Part shown: positions 1 to 12,500 of the stretch, in pieces | Numbering within the stretch: the stretch's first letter is position 1 | How the letters are laid out: each line of letters starts with the position of its first letter | Assembly (NCBI GenBank): GCA_964019055.1 | Contig: OZ025217.1 | Coordinates: 4,758,617 to 4,822,616 of the forward strand | DNA from: Anthopleura xanthogrammica | Lineage: Eukaryota > Cnidaria > Anthozoa > Actiniaria > Actiniidae | Length of the DNA: 64,000 bases | Direction of reading: 5' to 3' | Program-made: the position numbers and the translations under genes | Notes under the pieces: generated by a model | What the model was told of the DNA's origin: nothing | Seen by the model: only the letters and a program-made list of their open reading frames with translations | Databases searched by the model: none

Positions 1-942
1 GGTGATTTGAGGGGCAGTTTGCAGGGCCATTTACCTTGACCTGTGCTTGCTCGATTTTTTTTCCGCCCTGAAGAGGTTGGTCGATATTTTTTGGAGGTTT
101 ATTACGCAACTCCACATCACTAATCTAATGGTCCGTCCCATGGGTCCGTCCCTTAATAGATTTTTTTTACTGGACGACAGTCGGGGCTCATGACGTCACA
201 CGCATGCGTAACAACACTTTGAGAAATATCGTCATTTGAAGAAGAACGCTTTTACTTCCATTTTTTTAATTAAATTCACTGGTTTCAGTTTGCTGACGAT
301 ATTGCAGTTATTAGAGGTCAAGAGACTGAATGTCAACACCTCTTATGAAATCGTTTCACATAAAATATGAATATCACGTAGTCAAATGTACTCTGACCTT
401 GGGTATCAAGCCATATCTAACGGTTCAATGCATGCCTAAACTGATCAAGTGACCTGCGTCAAAATTGGTGAATCTTTTAGATACTAAGGCGTAAACACAC
501 GGTGCAACTTTGTTGGCAATGTTGTCTTAGTAGGATCGTTTTCTACTTCAGCGACTTTGGGTTCAGCAAATTGCGTCGTGTCATGGCTTGCGCGCGATGT
601 TGCAATGTGTGTCAGACTGCCCGTAGCCTAGGAATATTCTTCTATTAATTTTGAAATGTCCAATCTACAGCTACAGCATAAATCTAAACTGACCTCCCTC
701 ATTGATAAATTTATTAGTCTGACATTGCTCTAAAGCAAGGTCTTCATCTAAAAAAGAAATTCTTCTATACAGCCGCAATGTTTTGTCAAAAACATTTTTA
801 TCTCACTGACCTATCTAAGACGTGGATCTCAGAATGCAACACAATTACAAGTAAACTAAGCTAATATAACTAATTTAATTACAACATAATCGATGATACT
901 AAGATCCGGTCTAGATGTCTAATCCTACACGCGCCGAATCCA

Positions 943-1033
943 ACCATAGTTAATGGAGTGGAATGACAATAGAAAAAGTCGAACAAAAACCTAGAACAAT
1001 AGGTTTCCAAACCATTCCACTCCATTAACTATG
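943..1033. repeat. Short inverted repeat, 23-bp arms
   Basis: The left arm at 943-965 and right arm at 1013-1033 are reverse complements built around AGTTAATGGAGTGGAATG. The spacer is about 47 bp. It looks like a small hairpin MITE remnant. Confidence 0.7.
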
Positions 1034-1698
1034 ATCCAACGCAGACGGATTCAACAAACAACTTGGAGGACAAAACAATAGGTTTCCAATTCTCAGGAGA
1101 TTGAAATCCTTTTGTTTTGCATAGTCTCTAGGATCAAGTCCAGATCTTTTAAGATCTGTTCTGGAATGGAATCAACCTCTTTCCTGATAGGTTCATTATT
1201 TGAACAAGGAAATATGGACAAATTAAAACCAAAATTTTCAGAAATACAATTTAATTTTTGTTTAAAAAAAAACAAGAACGCATTGTGCCAGCCATAAATC
1301 ATGATAAGAGTCGGCTTTAATTACAAAATCTACAGTAATTATGATTAAATTTCATTTTCATAAGATTATTGACCCTTTCCTAGTGAAAACCAGATTATAT
1401 GCAATAACTATGAAAATATCAGGTTCTCTTGGATCTCTATTAATCCTGTCTCAAGTTTAAGTACCACAGTCCACCCTCTAGCTATGTATCAATAGCAGTT
1501 ATCAGAGTTACATTCTATTGCTTTCAAACAATTGTTTCAAATCATGGTCATTTGCTCAGTTTCTATTCATTGACTGTATTGTTTTTTTTATTTTTTTTAT
1601 TTCATTTAAACATATTTTTTCTCTGTGCTCTCTTCAAAAGTAAACTGTATTGTTTACTCAAATGCCTCGACTTGAAACATTTGTTTGAAGGCAATACC

Positions 1699-1868
1699 AG
1701 AGGTTTCAATAATATTTGAAGTAGATGGATGGGATTCAAATGTAGGAGTCTGTGTCCACTAATTCTACCTCATAGTTATTGATTCATAAAATAGCCGGCA
1801 GTATGAAGTTACCCGGCAATCGACCGTCGGTAGCCGCCTTCTATCGAAACCCCTGCAATAGTGTAACT
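1699..1868. repeat. Dispersed MITE-like element, copy 1
   Basis: About 170 bp, ending in inverted GGTTTCAATA-type and TATCGAAACCCC-type sequences. A second copy in the opposite orientation lies at 29997-30168. Shared landmarks are TTTGAAGTAGA, GGGATTCAAATGTAGG and AAAATAGCCGGC. Confidence 0.65.
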
Positions 1869-2003
1869 CTGATATCTGCTATTGATTCCTTAACTATTTT
1901 ATTTAAAGTCCATAGTATTGCCAGGTATACAATACTATCCTTAATATTTCAAGCTACATTACTTTACCACAAATAACCAACGTTGTACTGTAAAGAATTC
2001 TGC

Positions 2004-5000
2004 TCATCCAAGAGAATCCAACTGACTTTGGATGGTTTCAAGCTGGGAAGTAAAGGTTGTCAATGTCAATTAGTCATACTTACAGTTGATATATTAATGG
2101 AGTCTGAATCCATACATCCATTCACAACACATGCGATGAGATGAGCAACATATAACAAACACACCATACACTGATTCTAAAAATGGTGATTCTTCACTTT
2201 TCTATTTAAACTTCGTCAATCAACAATTTTATCAGCATATCACTTTTACATGAAAGAGCATCCAAAAGTGAGTAAACAGGGAAAGTTTCAATGCTGTGGG
2301 ATGTTTTTCTTTTAAGTTATTATGGAATAAATTTACAGATATAAGTACCAGATTTTGCTGACTAGCCTTGCCTTGGTGTTATTTACACACTTTACACTGC
2401 AGTAAACCCTAAAATAATCACTTTTTTGTCCAAGGTTTTTCACAGAATCCTTATTTATATTATCTTCTCTCCATTGGCATGTTTTATTTCTCTTGATGCA
2501 GCAGCCATTTTTCAAATGGGTCAATGGAGACTAGAAACTTCATTTATAATTTTGGTTGGGGTTTGAGCAGTAGTTTCACCAACACATGAAGAAAGCTAAA
2601 ACATTTCTATTGTTTATCCATTTTTTCATGTAAGCTTTGCAAAAAATGATTTTATGGTTGACATGAATCAAAGTCCACACACCCCTTCTTTTCAGCTGTT
2701 ATAGGATCAAGCAACCTTTGGGCTTCCTGTGGATTACCACAGGAATCCCATTAGGCTCAGCTTACCTGATTGTAAAATGCATATAATTCATCATGTGAAA
2801 ATTCTATGTGGATTTTTTCCTTTTTCTGAAAGAAAATTATACATTTGACTCAATTTCTCTTATCTCCTAACTACATAGAAAGGTCAATACTATTTGAGGT
2901 GACTGCCTACTTTTGAATGCTCGATTTGAGCCCGCGATGAGTGCTGGCTCAAAAACCGCTGAATAAAATACCAAATTATATTTAGGAACCATACACGTTT
3001 TGAACTTCAAAAAAGACTCTATACTTTTTATAAGCTTAATTGAAAGAACTTCTAAAAATCTACGTTGTATCAAATTTTTTAGAAAAGTTAATTTTTCTAA
3101 TGCATGAAAAAATATATTTTTGCAGGAATTTTTGTTTGACTTTGATAATGAGATTTTTGAGAGCTCTGAAAGGGCGAAATATGACAAATCGATGTATTTC
3201 TTTGTCATTTATAGAAAAATATCCATGTAGTATTGTAGAATAATTCACCAGCTGGCATTTGTGCATGGTATAGTCTGCAAAGAACTATTATTTTATGAGT
3301 TGCAAAAAATTTTCTGATTACTTCTGGTGCCGCAATTTTTGCTTCAAAAACTTGCGCATAGGCATCCATTAAATGCTGATTATCTCGAAAACGAGCATGG
3401 GACACCCCATTTTTCTTTTCATATTCGGAATCAGCATTAAATTTCACTTTGAAAAATCGTAGTTTAAAAAAAAGTTTAAATTTTTTTCCAAGAGTAGCCA
3501 GTCACCTTAAGAAGTTGATTGGGAGATGTCAGAGTAGCCATTCTGTATTATAATATAATTATGTTAAATAATATTATGTTAAAATTCAGGAAAAAAATTT
3601 CAAATTTCTACCTCTTCTGAAGACGATAAATGAAATTCAAATAAAGCATTAGGCAGTTTGAGTTTTGCTTTGCTTGTTTGAGCCATCTGAAGGTTAAGAC
3701 GCCAGTTGATTACTTCAAGCTGCAATTTAAAAATATGTAACTGAAGTCAGTAATAAAGAATAAAACAATAAAACATACCTTCAAAAAACCTTCACATTTT
3801 ATCAATATTCTGAAAGCTTTCCAATTCATCTAACCTGTTTTGGTGCCAGACTTCTTTGTCTCAATTTTCCTACAACTGACTTGTTATTTGCAGACCACAG
3901 TTCTACAATCGAATTAACCTAGGAAAAAGAAAGAAAGAAAGAAAGTCAGAATGCTTTTCATGTTACTAATATACATCCAACTAAAGAAAGGAAATTTCAC
4001 TGGATTGTCTGGTCTGCGTACTTGGTAACTATGTTATCAATAATGACTGTTACATCTCAGACAAATCTCAGACAAATCTCAGACAACAAAAGGGAAATAA
4101 AGTGTTACAGCACTTTCCAATCACATGCGTGAATTGCCGTCGTGACAAAATAAGGTTTTGGTGGATGTCAATCAAAGTGTTTCCATGGCATTGTCGGAAA
4201 ATGCAAAGGTATCAAGGGACATGGAATGTTGTGGAAACACCTTGATTGACATCAACCAAAACCAAGTTCATTGCGACAGCAAATTGTACAATTTCACATG
4301 TGTGATTGGGAAGCGCTGTGTTAACTCATAATGAAAAATATCCCAATTTCAAATTCTGCGCCAACATTAGTTAGACTGGGAAAAAGGGACTTTTTTTGGT
4401 AACATTTCAAGTTCAAATCACACATGAAACCTTGGGCTTATTATGGTTACCTTATCCTCATCGAGTCCAATATTTTGTAATTGTTGCTGTAAGACTGCAG
4501 GTTTGGCATTGTGATAAGCAGCCTAAAAAACAAACAGAACTTATCTTATAACTGTGTACTAAATTATACTTTAATCTGTGTGTTAGTTAAACCCTGACAT
4601 GGATCAGCCCAGCCCTATTTGGAGGACAAAACAAAAGAATTTCGATCTCCTGAAAACTGAAACCCATGTTTTGTCCTCCAAATAGACCTTTTCAGCTTCG
4701 TTGTTTGTTGTGCCCATTTCAGACCATGTGATGCCACTCTTGGGAGCTGATTCTTTCATGTGTTAATATTTTAACAAAAGAACATTTCTCAAGGGAATGT
4801 CATGTGGTCTGAAATGGGCAATTTGCATACGAAGCTAAAAAGGTCTATTAAGCTGCAATCCATTGTGCTGTAAGGGGTCTATACCTTGGGACCTGGACAA
4901 CACAGGAAGCCCAATTCTATTATAAAGCACTTTTCCCCCTCCCCCTAGCAATGTTGAATTCAAATTTTGAGAACATTGGCAAGAGATTAGGAAAGTTGGG

Positions 5001-6245
5001 CTATACTGAACAATGTGGACCATAAAATAGTGGTTAGTAAACTGTGGAACTAACTGTCCATAAGTGGTGAGCAAATGGTTGGCGATGGTTTGTAAACTGC
5101 CAGCAAGTGTTTGGTAACTGTTGGTAAAAATGTGTCAGTAAGATAAAGGTACAGTAACTGATTCGTAAGATGTTGGTAAGATAATGGTAAGTTATTGACC
5201 AACAGCTTACCGACCACTTATTTACAGTCCAAATTGTTCAATATAGCTGAAAGTTGTACCTGTTCTAGAATAAAAGCAGATGTCTCCAGTACAATATGCA
5301 AGTCATCAACATCTAATGAAAGACCACTTTGTAGCTTATTTTCTTCTTCATCTGAAAAGGCCCTCTCATCCTACAAAGAGAAGAATTATAGTACAACAGT
5401 TGTAAATGGTACTTCCTATACCTTTGCATATGTAGTACTGATGTAATCAATAGAACAAAATTGAGCATTCAATTCCATCTAATCCAATCAAATGATGGGA
5501 TTCAATAGTTCCCTTCACAGTTCCCTGTGCCATCTTGAAAGGTAGCTGTACCTTTTCATTGAAGTGAGAGGAATGATGCAATGAAAGAGATGCAATGATA
5601 GAGACCTTTTTTAACACCTTGAACAATTATGGTTTTTCTCCAGGTTCTCCAGTTTTCCCCTCTCCCTAAAATTCCACTATCAAATTCCAATTCGATCTAG
5701 GAGATATTCTCGATGGGGCTAACCTCTTGTATCTCCTTTCACACTATGATGCGAATTAAATTGGTGAAAATGTTGATGATATTTTTTGGTGAAGACTCTG
5801 TCAGCATGGAAAATCAATGCCTTATCTAGTGTTTTCATAATACAAACGACACTGCAATGATAGGGGAGGGGTCTGTAACAAGTTGCTTGGGGGGAGGGGG
5901 AGGGGTGGTAATTTGTTGATCATGTGTCATCAATTTGAACATCATTTCACAACCTTTTCTCCAGGTCCTTGTCATCGATTACCTTTAAATGAAGCTTTTG
6001 GATGATTCTATTTAGTAGAAGAGGAAACCTTGATGCATCCAAGTTGTTGATCAAACTGACTGCCTTCTTCAACCTTCAAAAATCATCACAAACAATAATG
6101 TATTTTGCATAAAATACACACCAGATAAACCCCGAAGGTAAGATGAACAATCTACTTAGTTTAAAGTAAAGTAATTTAGAGTAAAAGAAGCAAAATTAAG
6201 GTGTTTTTTTGCAGACCTTGCAGTGGCTTGGAACATCAGCGCCAT
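2004..6245 (-). CDS. COMMD10: COMM domain-containing protein 10 (8 exons, 197 aa)
   Basis: COMMD proteins form the Commander complex, which works with the retriever and CCC assemblies in endosomal recycling and modulates NF-kB and cullin ligases. Minus-strand exons in coding order: 6217-6245, 5983-6073, 5260-5370, 4451-4522, 3835-3918, 3612-3719, 2766-2825, 2004-2042. All junctions are GT-AG and phases agree. The N-terminal helical half contains [11 protein letters not shown] and RIIQKLHLK, close to human COMMD10 (202 aa). The C-terminal COMM domain, about residues 127-197, has [22 protein letters not shown] and the short last exon [12 protein letters not shown]. The chosen ATG lies in TCCAAGATGGCGC, a TISU-like context. 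It is divergent from ubiquilin. The first exon (10 residues) is the least conserved part. Confidence 0.95.
4103..4322. repeat. Inverted-repeat MITE in COMMD10 intron
   Basis: Arms starting near GTTACAGCACTTTCCAATCA are mirrored at the right end by GATTGGGAAGCGCTGTGTTA. The interior arms GGTTTTGGTGGATGTCAATC and GATTGACATCAACCAAAACC also pair. No coding content. Confidence 0.75.
4606..4848. repeat. Two adjacent MITE copies (families A and B)
   Basis: The first hairpin, 4606-4686, has arms TTTGGAGGACAAAAC and GTTTTGTCCTCCAAA (family A). The second, 4687-4848, starts ACCTTTTCAGCTTCG, contains CCATTTCAGACCATGTG, and ends with the mirror image CGAAGCTAAAAAGGTCT (family B). Both families recur elsewhere in the window. 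Confidence 0.75.
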
Positions 6246-6568
6246 CTTGGATTAGAAACCGGAAGTAGATACAAGTCTCACTCGGATTTGTACAGTCAAT
6301 CTTTCACTACCAAGGGGTCCCCAGTAAGTAAATTTTGTAACCTAGTTCAGAATCCCTAATATTGCATCAAATTGATTAAAATTTTATCTTAATTATTTTT
6401 TTATTTATTTAAAAGTTTTTTTGGTATGTTTTTAAAGGCAGTTTTAGTTTTTCACCGGCCTTTGAATTGTTGTACCTACCCTACCTCAGTGAGTAGTGTT
6501 TTTGTCAGGAGTAGCACTGGGTCCGAGCGCCTCGACAGGAATCCGAAAGAGAAGTTGAGTCATCCATC
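6246..6568. promoter_or_regulatory. Bidirectional promoter between COMMD10 and ubiquilin
   Basis: Only 323 bp separate the two divergent start codons, so core promoters and both 5' UTRs must share this stretch. No TATA box stands out. An ETS-type CCGGAAGT is present at 6259-6266. Both start codons are ATGGCG. Transcription start sites cannot be fixed from sequence alone. Confidence 0.75.
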
Positions 6569-9500
6569 ATGGCGGACGAAGTACCACAGAACAAGATCAA
6601 AGTCACTGTAAAAACCTCCAAAAACAAAGAAATAATCGAAATTGCGCCCGATGCAACCATAAAAGAGGTATATATCTATCTATAGAGCGAAAAAAACCTC
6701 TATTTTATCTAACGGATAGTGTCGTATTTTTAGTTCAAAGATGAGATATCTTCCAAGTTTAACGCGGCTGTGCCTCAATTGTGTCTGATTTTCGCCGGAA
6801 GAATTCTCAAAGATGCAGACACTTTAGACGCGTATCGTAAGTAATAATTATCGGATTATCTTTAGGTGTTTTATCTGTGAACCATTTACTCAAATACTAA
6901 CAGATTTGGCCATTTTGTTCTAGAAATAAAAGATGGGCTTACAGTACACCTGGTGATAAAATCGGACAACAAAGTAAGCCAAAAAAATGTCATACGATGT
7001 AACATAAAAAAATACAATAATTTCCCAGCAAGATTATTCTATACTTTTTCTTTGCTTTCTAAAAAATATTAGTAGTATTCCCAAGGTATGAGTGAAGAAA
7101 TCGAAAGTGAAGTCGTGTGGGAAGAATGGCTAAATTTAGCTAGTGCATTGACGATTCATTGATATAAAAACCTGTTCTGCAGCATAAAATATAAATGTGG
7201 TTTCTAATCATTCGTCCTTATTTTAGCTCTATATTTTATTTGAAAAAAAGTTATTTAATGCATATATCAGTGTTCGATTTTTGTCATAATAGACTGTTGT
7301 GTCATCATTATTATGCAAGTCATCATTACAGTGTACTTGTGTCTACAAGTTCATAATGATTATACGAAAATAGAATTGCATTCTCAGCACATTTATATGA
7401 TAAACTTATAAGCTTTATTATCATGTATCTAAAACAGCGCATTGACGGTATAGGGGATTTATTTCTTTTGGAAGAAATGGTCACTTTTGTTATTTACAGC
7501 ATGGATCATTTGAAGTAAAAATCTCAATTATATATAATCATTTTTAGTAATAGATGATTCCGAGAGGTGATGATCTCTGTCAAGAGTATTGCAGCCCTGA
7601 GAGACGCATAATTTTGGGCAAAAGGCTTCTTATATTTTAATTTTTTGCTTGAAATTTCCTCCCTCATGGCTGCCCATGGTACTTTTGATGGTGATCATCA
7701 CATCTCAGAGTTGAACTATTCTCACCATTAAAGAGGATTTTCAGTAAAAGCCTTGGAAAAGTATCATGAGGGGTTCCTCTGACAATCAGTCCACTCATGA
7801 GCCTGGCAATCAATCAACCTGTCAATCAACCTGTCAATTATTCAAATGAATCAGATTATTTAATCAACTTATCAATCAGTCAATCAGTAAAATTATGAAT
7901 CTTTCAATCAATCAATCAATCAATTTATTAAAACTCAAGCATATCATCAGTAAAGTCTTATTATCATGACAACTCTGGTGCTAATCACTATTTTTCTAAA
8001 TTCTAGGCTCAACAGCAGGCAGCAGAACATGCAGCTGTAAGTAAAGAAATAACATCAGATAAATATACTAAGAAATATTCAGATCCCAGGCTTAAAATAG
8101 CTAGTGGTTGGTCATGAGACAATGTACAGCCACAATTGGGATTTGTCTGGTCAAACCTTTGCCTTGTTGGTCATTTTGACCAGTAATTGTGAGCCACTTC
8201 ATGATAAACTGGAAACTAGGAATTTTGGTAATTTTTATCAACCCTAAAAGTGTAATAAACAAATTATTACATATTGCCTTAGTTGTATGAATGGCTAAAT
8301 GAAGCAAAAATGGAGTTAAGAATAATACTGTCAACTTAAACCATGCACTAATGGTGTATATTTACAATTGGCTTTAAAATTTATAAGAGAAACTAGCAAT
8401 AATGATTTGTAGATTCAGATTTTCTGGTCACAAGACATCAATTCACTAAAAAATAATTCTTGTATTTTCAATTTCAGTCTTCAACTACCGGTAGTAGTGC
8501 TGCCAGACCATCTTCAGGTACTCCCAGCCCAGGGCCTACACCTCCATCCACAGCTCAGCAATCACCCTTTGATATGTTTGGTCTTGGAGGATTGGGAATG
8601 GATGGAATGAATTCAGGTAACATTCTTTTATTGCATTTTAATATTTATGCAATTGATTCACTGATTAATACATTTCAAATATTATTTTCATAGGAAATCT
8701 GCAACAGATGACTCAACAACTACAACAGCAAGTAAGTTACAAGGGCAGATCCAGGAGGGTGAAATGGGTGACTAGTCACCCCCCTTAGAGTTGAATATAA
8801 TAAGAATAAAGGATAAGATAAGACCAAAAAAGACACTATGTAATGACTTGCTAAGTACCAGTCACCCCCCCCCCCCCCTGAAATCATTCTGGATCCGTCA
8901 CTGACTTGGTGAATATCATTAGTCCTTTTCAAACTCATTTTAATGACTAAAATATTAAAAATGTTTAATGACTACAAGCAAAATAAATCACTGCTGTGCA
9001 ATTAGTGCAAAACTTGTTCCACTTTGCTTTGGTTTCCTCCAAGAAATGCTGATTCACTGTTCCAACTCAGACAATAGGGAACCAATCAGCATGCAGCACT
9101 TTTCCCTTTCTAATAATAATTTTTCATTGTTTTTTTTAGATGATGACAAATCCTGATCTCATGAGGCAGATTATGGATAATCCTATGGTTCAGGTAGTGA
9201 TCTGTTGTAAACTGTATTTTTGTCATTGTACGTCATTATTTGTACTTCAAACTCTGGACTTGAATGATCAGGTGATAATAAATGCGATGTTTCATTTCCT
9301 AGAGTATGACGTCCAACCCAGAGTTAATGCGACAGATGCTCCTCAGTAACCCTCAGATGCAAACTCTAATAGAGGTAACATTTTTATTATGTAGTACAGT
9401 GGATATCTTTAGTCTGTTTCTTGATGGACAGAGGGATGGACCAAAGTGTATGGAGTGACAGGAGGGATGAACCAAGTGGATGGAGTGACAGGAGGGATGG

Positions 9501-12500
9501 ACCAAGAGGATGGAGTGACAGGAGGGATGAACCAAGTGGATGGAGTGACAGGAGGGATGAACCAAGTGTATGGAGTGACAGGAGGGATGGACCAAGTGGA
9601 TGGAGTGACAAGAGGGATGAACCAAGTGGATGGAGTGACAGGAGGGATGGACCAAGAGGATGGAGTGACAGGAGGGATGAACCAAGTGGATGGAGTGACA
9701 GGAGGGATGAACCGAGTGTATGGAGTGACAGGAGGGATGAACCAAGTGTATGGAGTGACAGGAGGGATGGACCAAGTGGATGGAGTGACAGGAGGGATGA
9801 ACCAAGAGGATAGAGTGACAGGAGGGATGAACCAAGTAGATGGAGTGACAGGAGGGATGAACCAAGTAGATGGAGTGACAGGAGGGATGAACCAAGTGGA
9901 TGGAGTGATAGGAGGGATGGACCAAGTGCATGGAGTGACAGGAGGGATGAACCAAGTGTATGGAGTGACAGGAGGGATGAACCAAGTGGATGGAGTGACA
10001 GGAGGGATGAACCAAGTAGATGGAGTGACAGGAGGGATGAACCAAGTGTATGGAGTGACAGGAGGGATGAACCAAGTGTATGGAGTGACAGGAGGGATGG
10101 ACCAAGTGGATGGAGTGACAGGAGGGATGAACCAAGAGGATAGAGTGACAGGAGGGATGGTTTGCTACTGTTGAATTTGGCATTTGAACAATGCATTTAC
10201 CATTTTCTTTCTGTCTTCAGAGAAATCCTGAGATCTCCCATATCTTGAATAACCCAGACCTTATGAGACAGGTATGTGATTGGGACAGCAACATGGTGCA
10301 TTTTAGTCTTAGAAGCTTTAGTTCAAACATCTTTTGTTTGGGAAAAATTCATGAGCTTAATTTCTGCTGCGGTGATGTCAGTAACATGCTTGATTCCTAT
10401 TGAATACTTTTGACATTGCCCCTGACAACATACATTTTTCAATGACAAAACTTTGTGACAAAACTTCGGTCAATCTATGTTCAACTGAGAAGCGTAGTAA
10501 ACCCACACTCATGACAAATAAATAAATAATTAATTAAAATAAGTTCATTGATACCTCCAGTTCCTTCTAATCAATGTTTAATGATTTTGATATTTGTTTT
10601 TTCTAGACGATGGAAATGGCACGTAACCCAGCATTGATGCAGGAGATGATGAGAAATCAAGACAGAGCTTTGAGTAACCTGGAGGTTAGTACATTTTTTT
10701 TAGTACATGATGTGTCCAAGCACCTTCATTAAAATAAAGTGCTTTACCAACTGCGGCATTGCCTTGCTTTTTTAAAAAAAAATGATGCAGTAGAAATAGC
10801 TTGAGGGGTCCAGAGGGCTCTAAGACTTTTTATGGAAAAAAATTCTTCTTGTGTTTTCTTCTTTTCAATAAAAGATCGCAAATTCCATGCAGTATTAAGT
10901 TTTATAAAATAACTTTGATATTACGCGCGCTCTGATTGGTCAAAAAGCCATGTTTTATGAGAGCATAATACATGCTCACGTCATTTTTTTCTCTCTCTCG
11001 AAAAGTTAGTTATTTTATAAAAGCAATAAAAAACAGTTTTCCGTGTATTATACTCTGATAAAAACACTTGGGATGTGGAGAGAACACTTGAGAAGCTGGA
11101 AAGCACTCCGCTACGCGTCGTAGTTTCCTACGTTTCTCTCGTGTTCTCTCCACATCCTGCGTGTTGACATAAAGCATTACTTTTCAATTTCTAATGTAAT
11201 CATAAGTTTGGACCCCCTGTTGACCGCAATTTTAAAAACCTTGGTGAGAACACTGAAGGAGAATATAAAAGTGTTATACTAGAAAGCAGAATATGGTACA
11301 AATGTGTAAGTACTCTCTTATTCTTTATTGCAAAACCTATGCTTACGAGTCTGATGTATTATACTTTCAGAGTCTGCCTGGAGGATTTAATGCTTTGCAA
11401 AGAATGTACACAGATATACAAGAACCAATGATGGATGCTGCACAAGAACAGGTCAGTTGATTCCTGTGACAGAAACTGAAAGTATACAACACCTCAAACA
11501 CAACACACTACACTACATATATATTACACAACAAAATATGACTTGCATAGCACAAAACCACACCACACCAGAGCACAGCAAAACACTAAATCACATGGCA
11601 CACTACACTATGCAGCAGACAACAGCATGCATACCATACCACAGCACACTTCAGTATGCTACCACACCACACATACCAAACTGGACTATGAAATTTCCAG
11701 TTCATGAACTAGCTGGATGGTTACATTTTTTCCTGATGAGTGTAATCATCTTATTTATTTCAGATTCAGCAGCTTCAGAATAATCCTTTTGCTGCTCTAT
11801 TGGGTCAAGGTAAATAACTAAAGAAAGAAATATTTTTAAACATTCATGTCCTGCTTATTTCATACTGCACATCCTCGTTCCCTAAAAGGTGATGTGGCCA
11901 AATAAAATAAGGTTTGTTTTTCATTGATAAAAAAAACTTCTTTCAAGCTTCCTTGATAGCAGAGCTATACAGACATTGGTAAAGAGATTTCCCTCATTTG
12001 CATGATTGTGAAGGAAACGGCAATAGTCCCCCTCAAAGTTCCATGTGCCATCTTGAAAGGTAGCCTTGGCTTTGCATCAAAGCAAGACATGAGATGACCT
12101 TGCATTGATAAAGACATGTGAATAATTGTCTAAGAAAAGTACAGCTACCTTTCAAGATAGTGCAGGGAACTGTGAATGGGACTATTTGCTGACTGTAGAT
12201 ATTTTGATCATTGTTTAGGAGGAGCTCCAACTAATACAACAGCATCTACCACTAGTGAAAGCAGTGCTACCAATCCACAGCAAGGAACTGAAAATGTATC
12301 CCCTCTACCCAATCCCTGGGCACCAGCAGGTGCTAGAACCCAAACTACAGCAGCCTCGCCATCAGCTACCTCACGTCCTGCTACTACAACTACTGCTGGA
12401 ACTACCCCTACCACACAGACTTCTCAATCTACCAGGTAGGCAATAATTAATCCAAAGCATTGCAGAAAACCTTGTTATTAGTCAAAATGCTTATCAATTT

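Larger units (their letters stand above)
1..2003. other. Intergenic, repeat-bearing stretch downstream of COMMD10
   Basis: I found no supportable coding region here. It holds an inverted repeat at 943-1033, a fragment of the GGAGGACAAAAC repeat family at about 1054-1126, and a MITE-like element at 1699-1868. An AATAAA on the minus strand at 1898-1903 lies about 100 nt past the COMMD10 stop and is a plausible polyadenylation signal for it. The open frames at 1093-1302 are short and overlap repeat sequence. Confidence 0.6.

Noticed and set aside
9427..10160. CRISPR-like regular repeats
   Set aside because: Units are contiguous without spacers, and the context is an animal intron.
9353..10196. 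Open frames of 242-276 codons on both strands in ubiquilin intron 8
   Set aside because: They are translations of a 30-bp tandem repeat whose length is a multiple of three. They lie between two confirmed ubiquilin exons and have no start context or family similarity.
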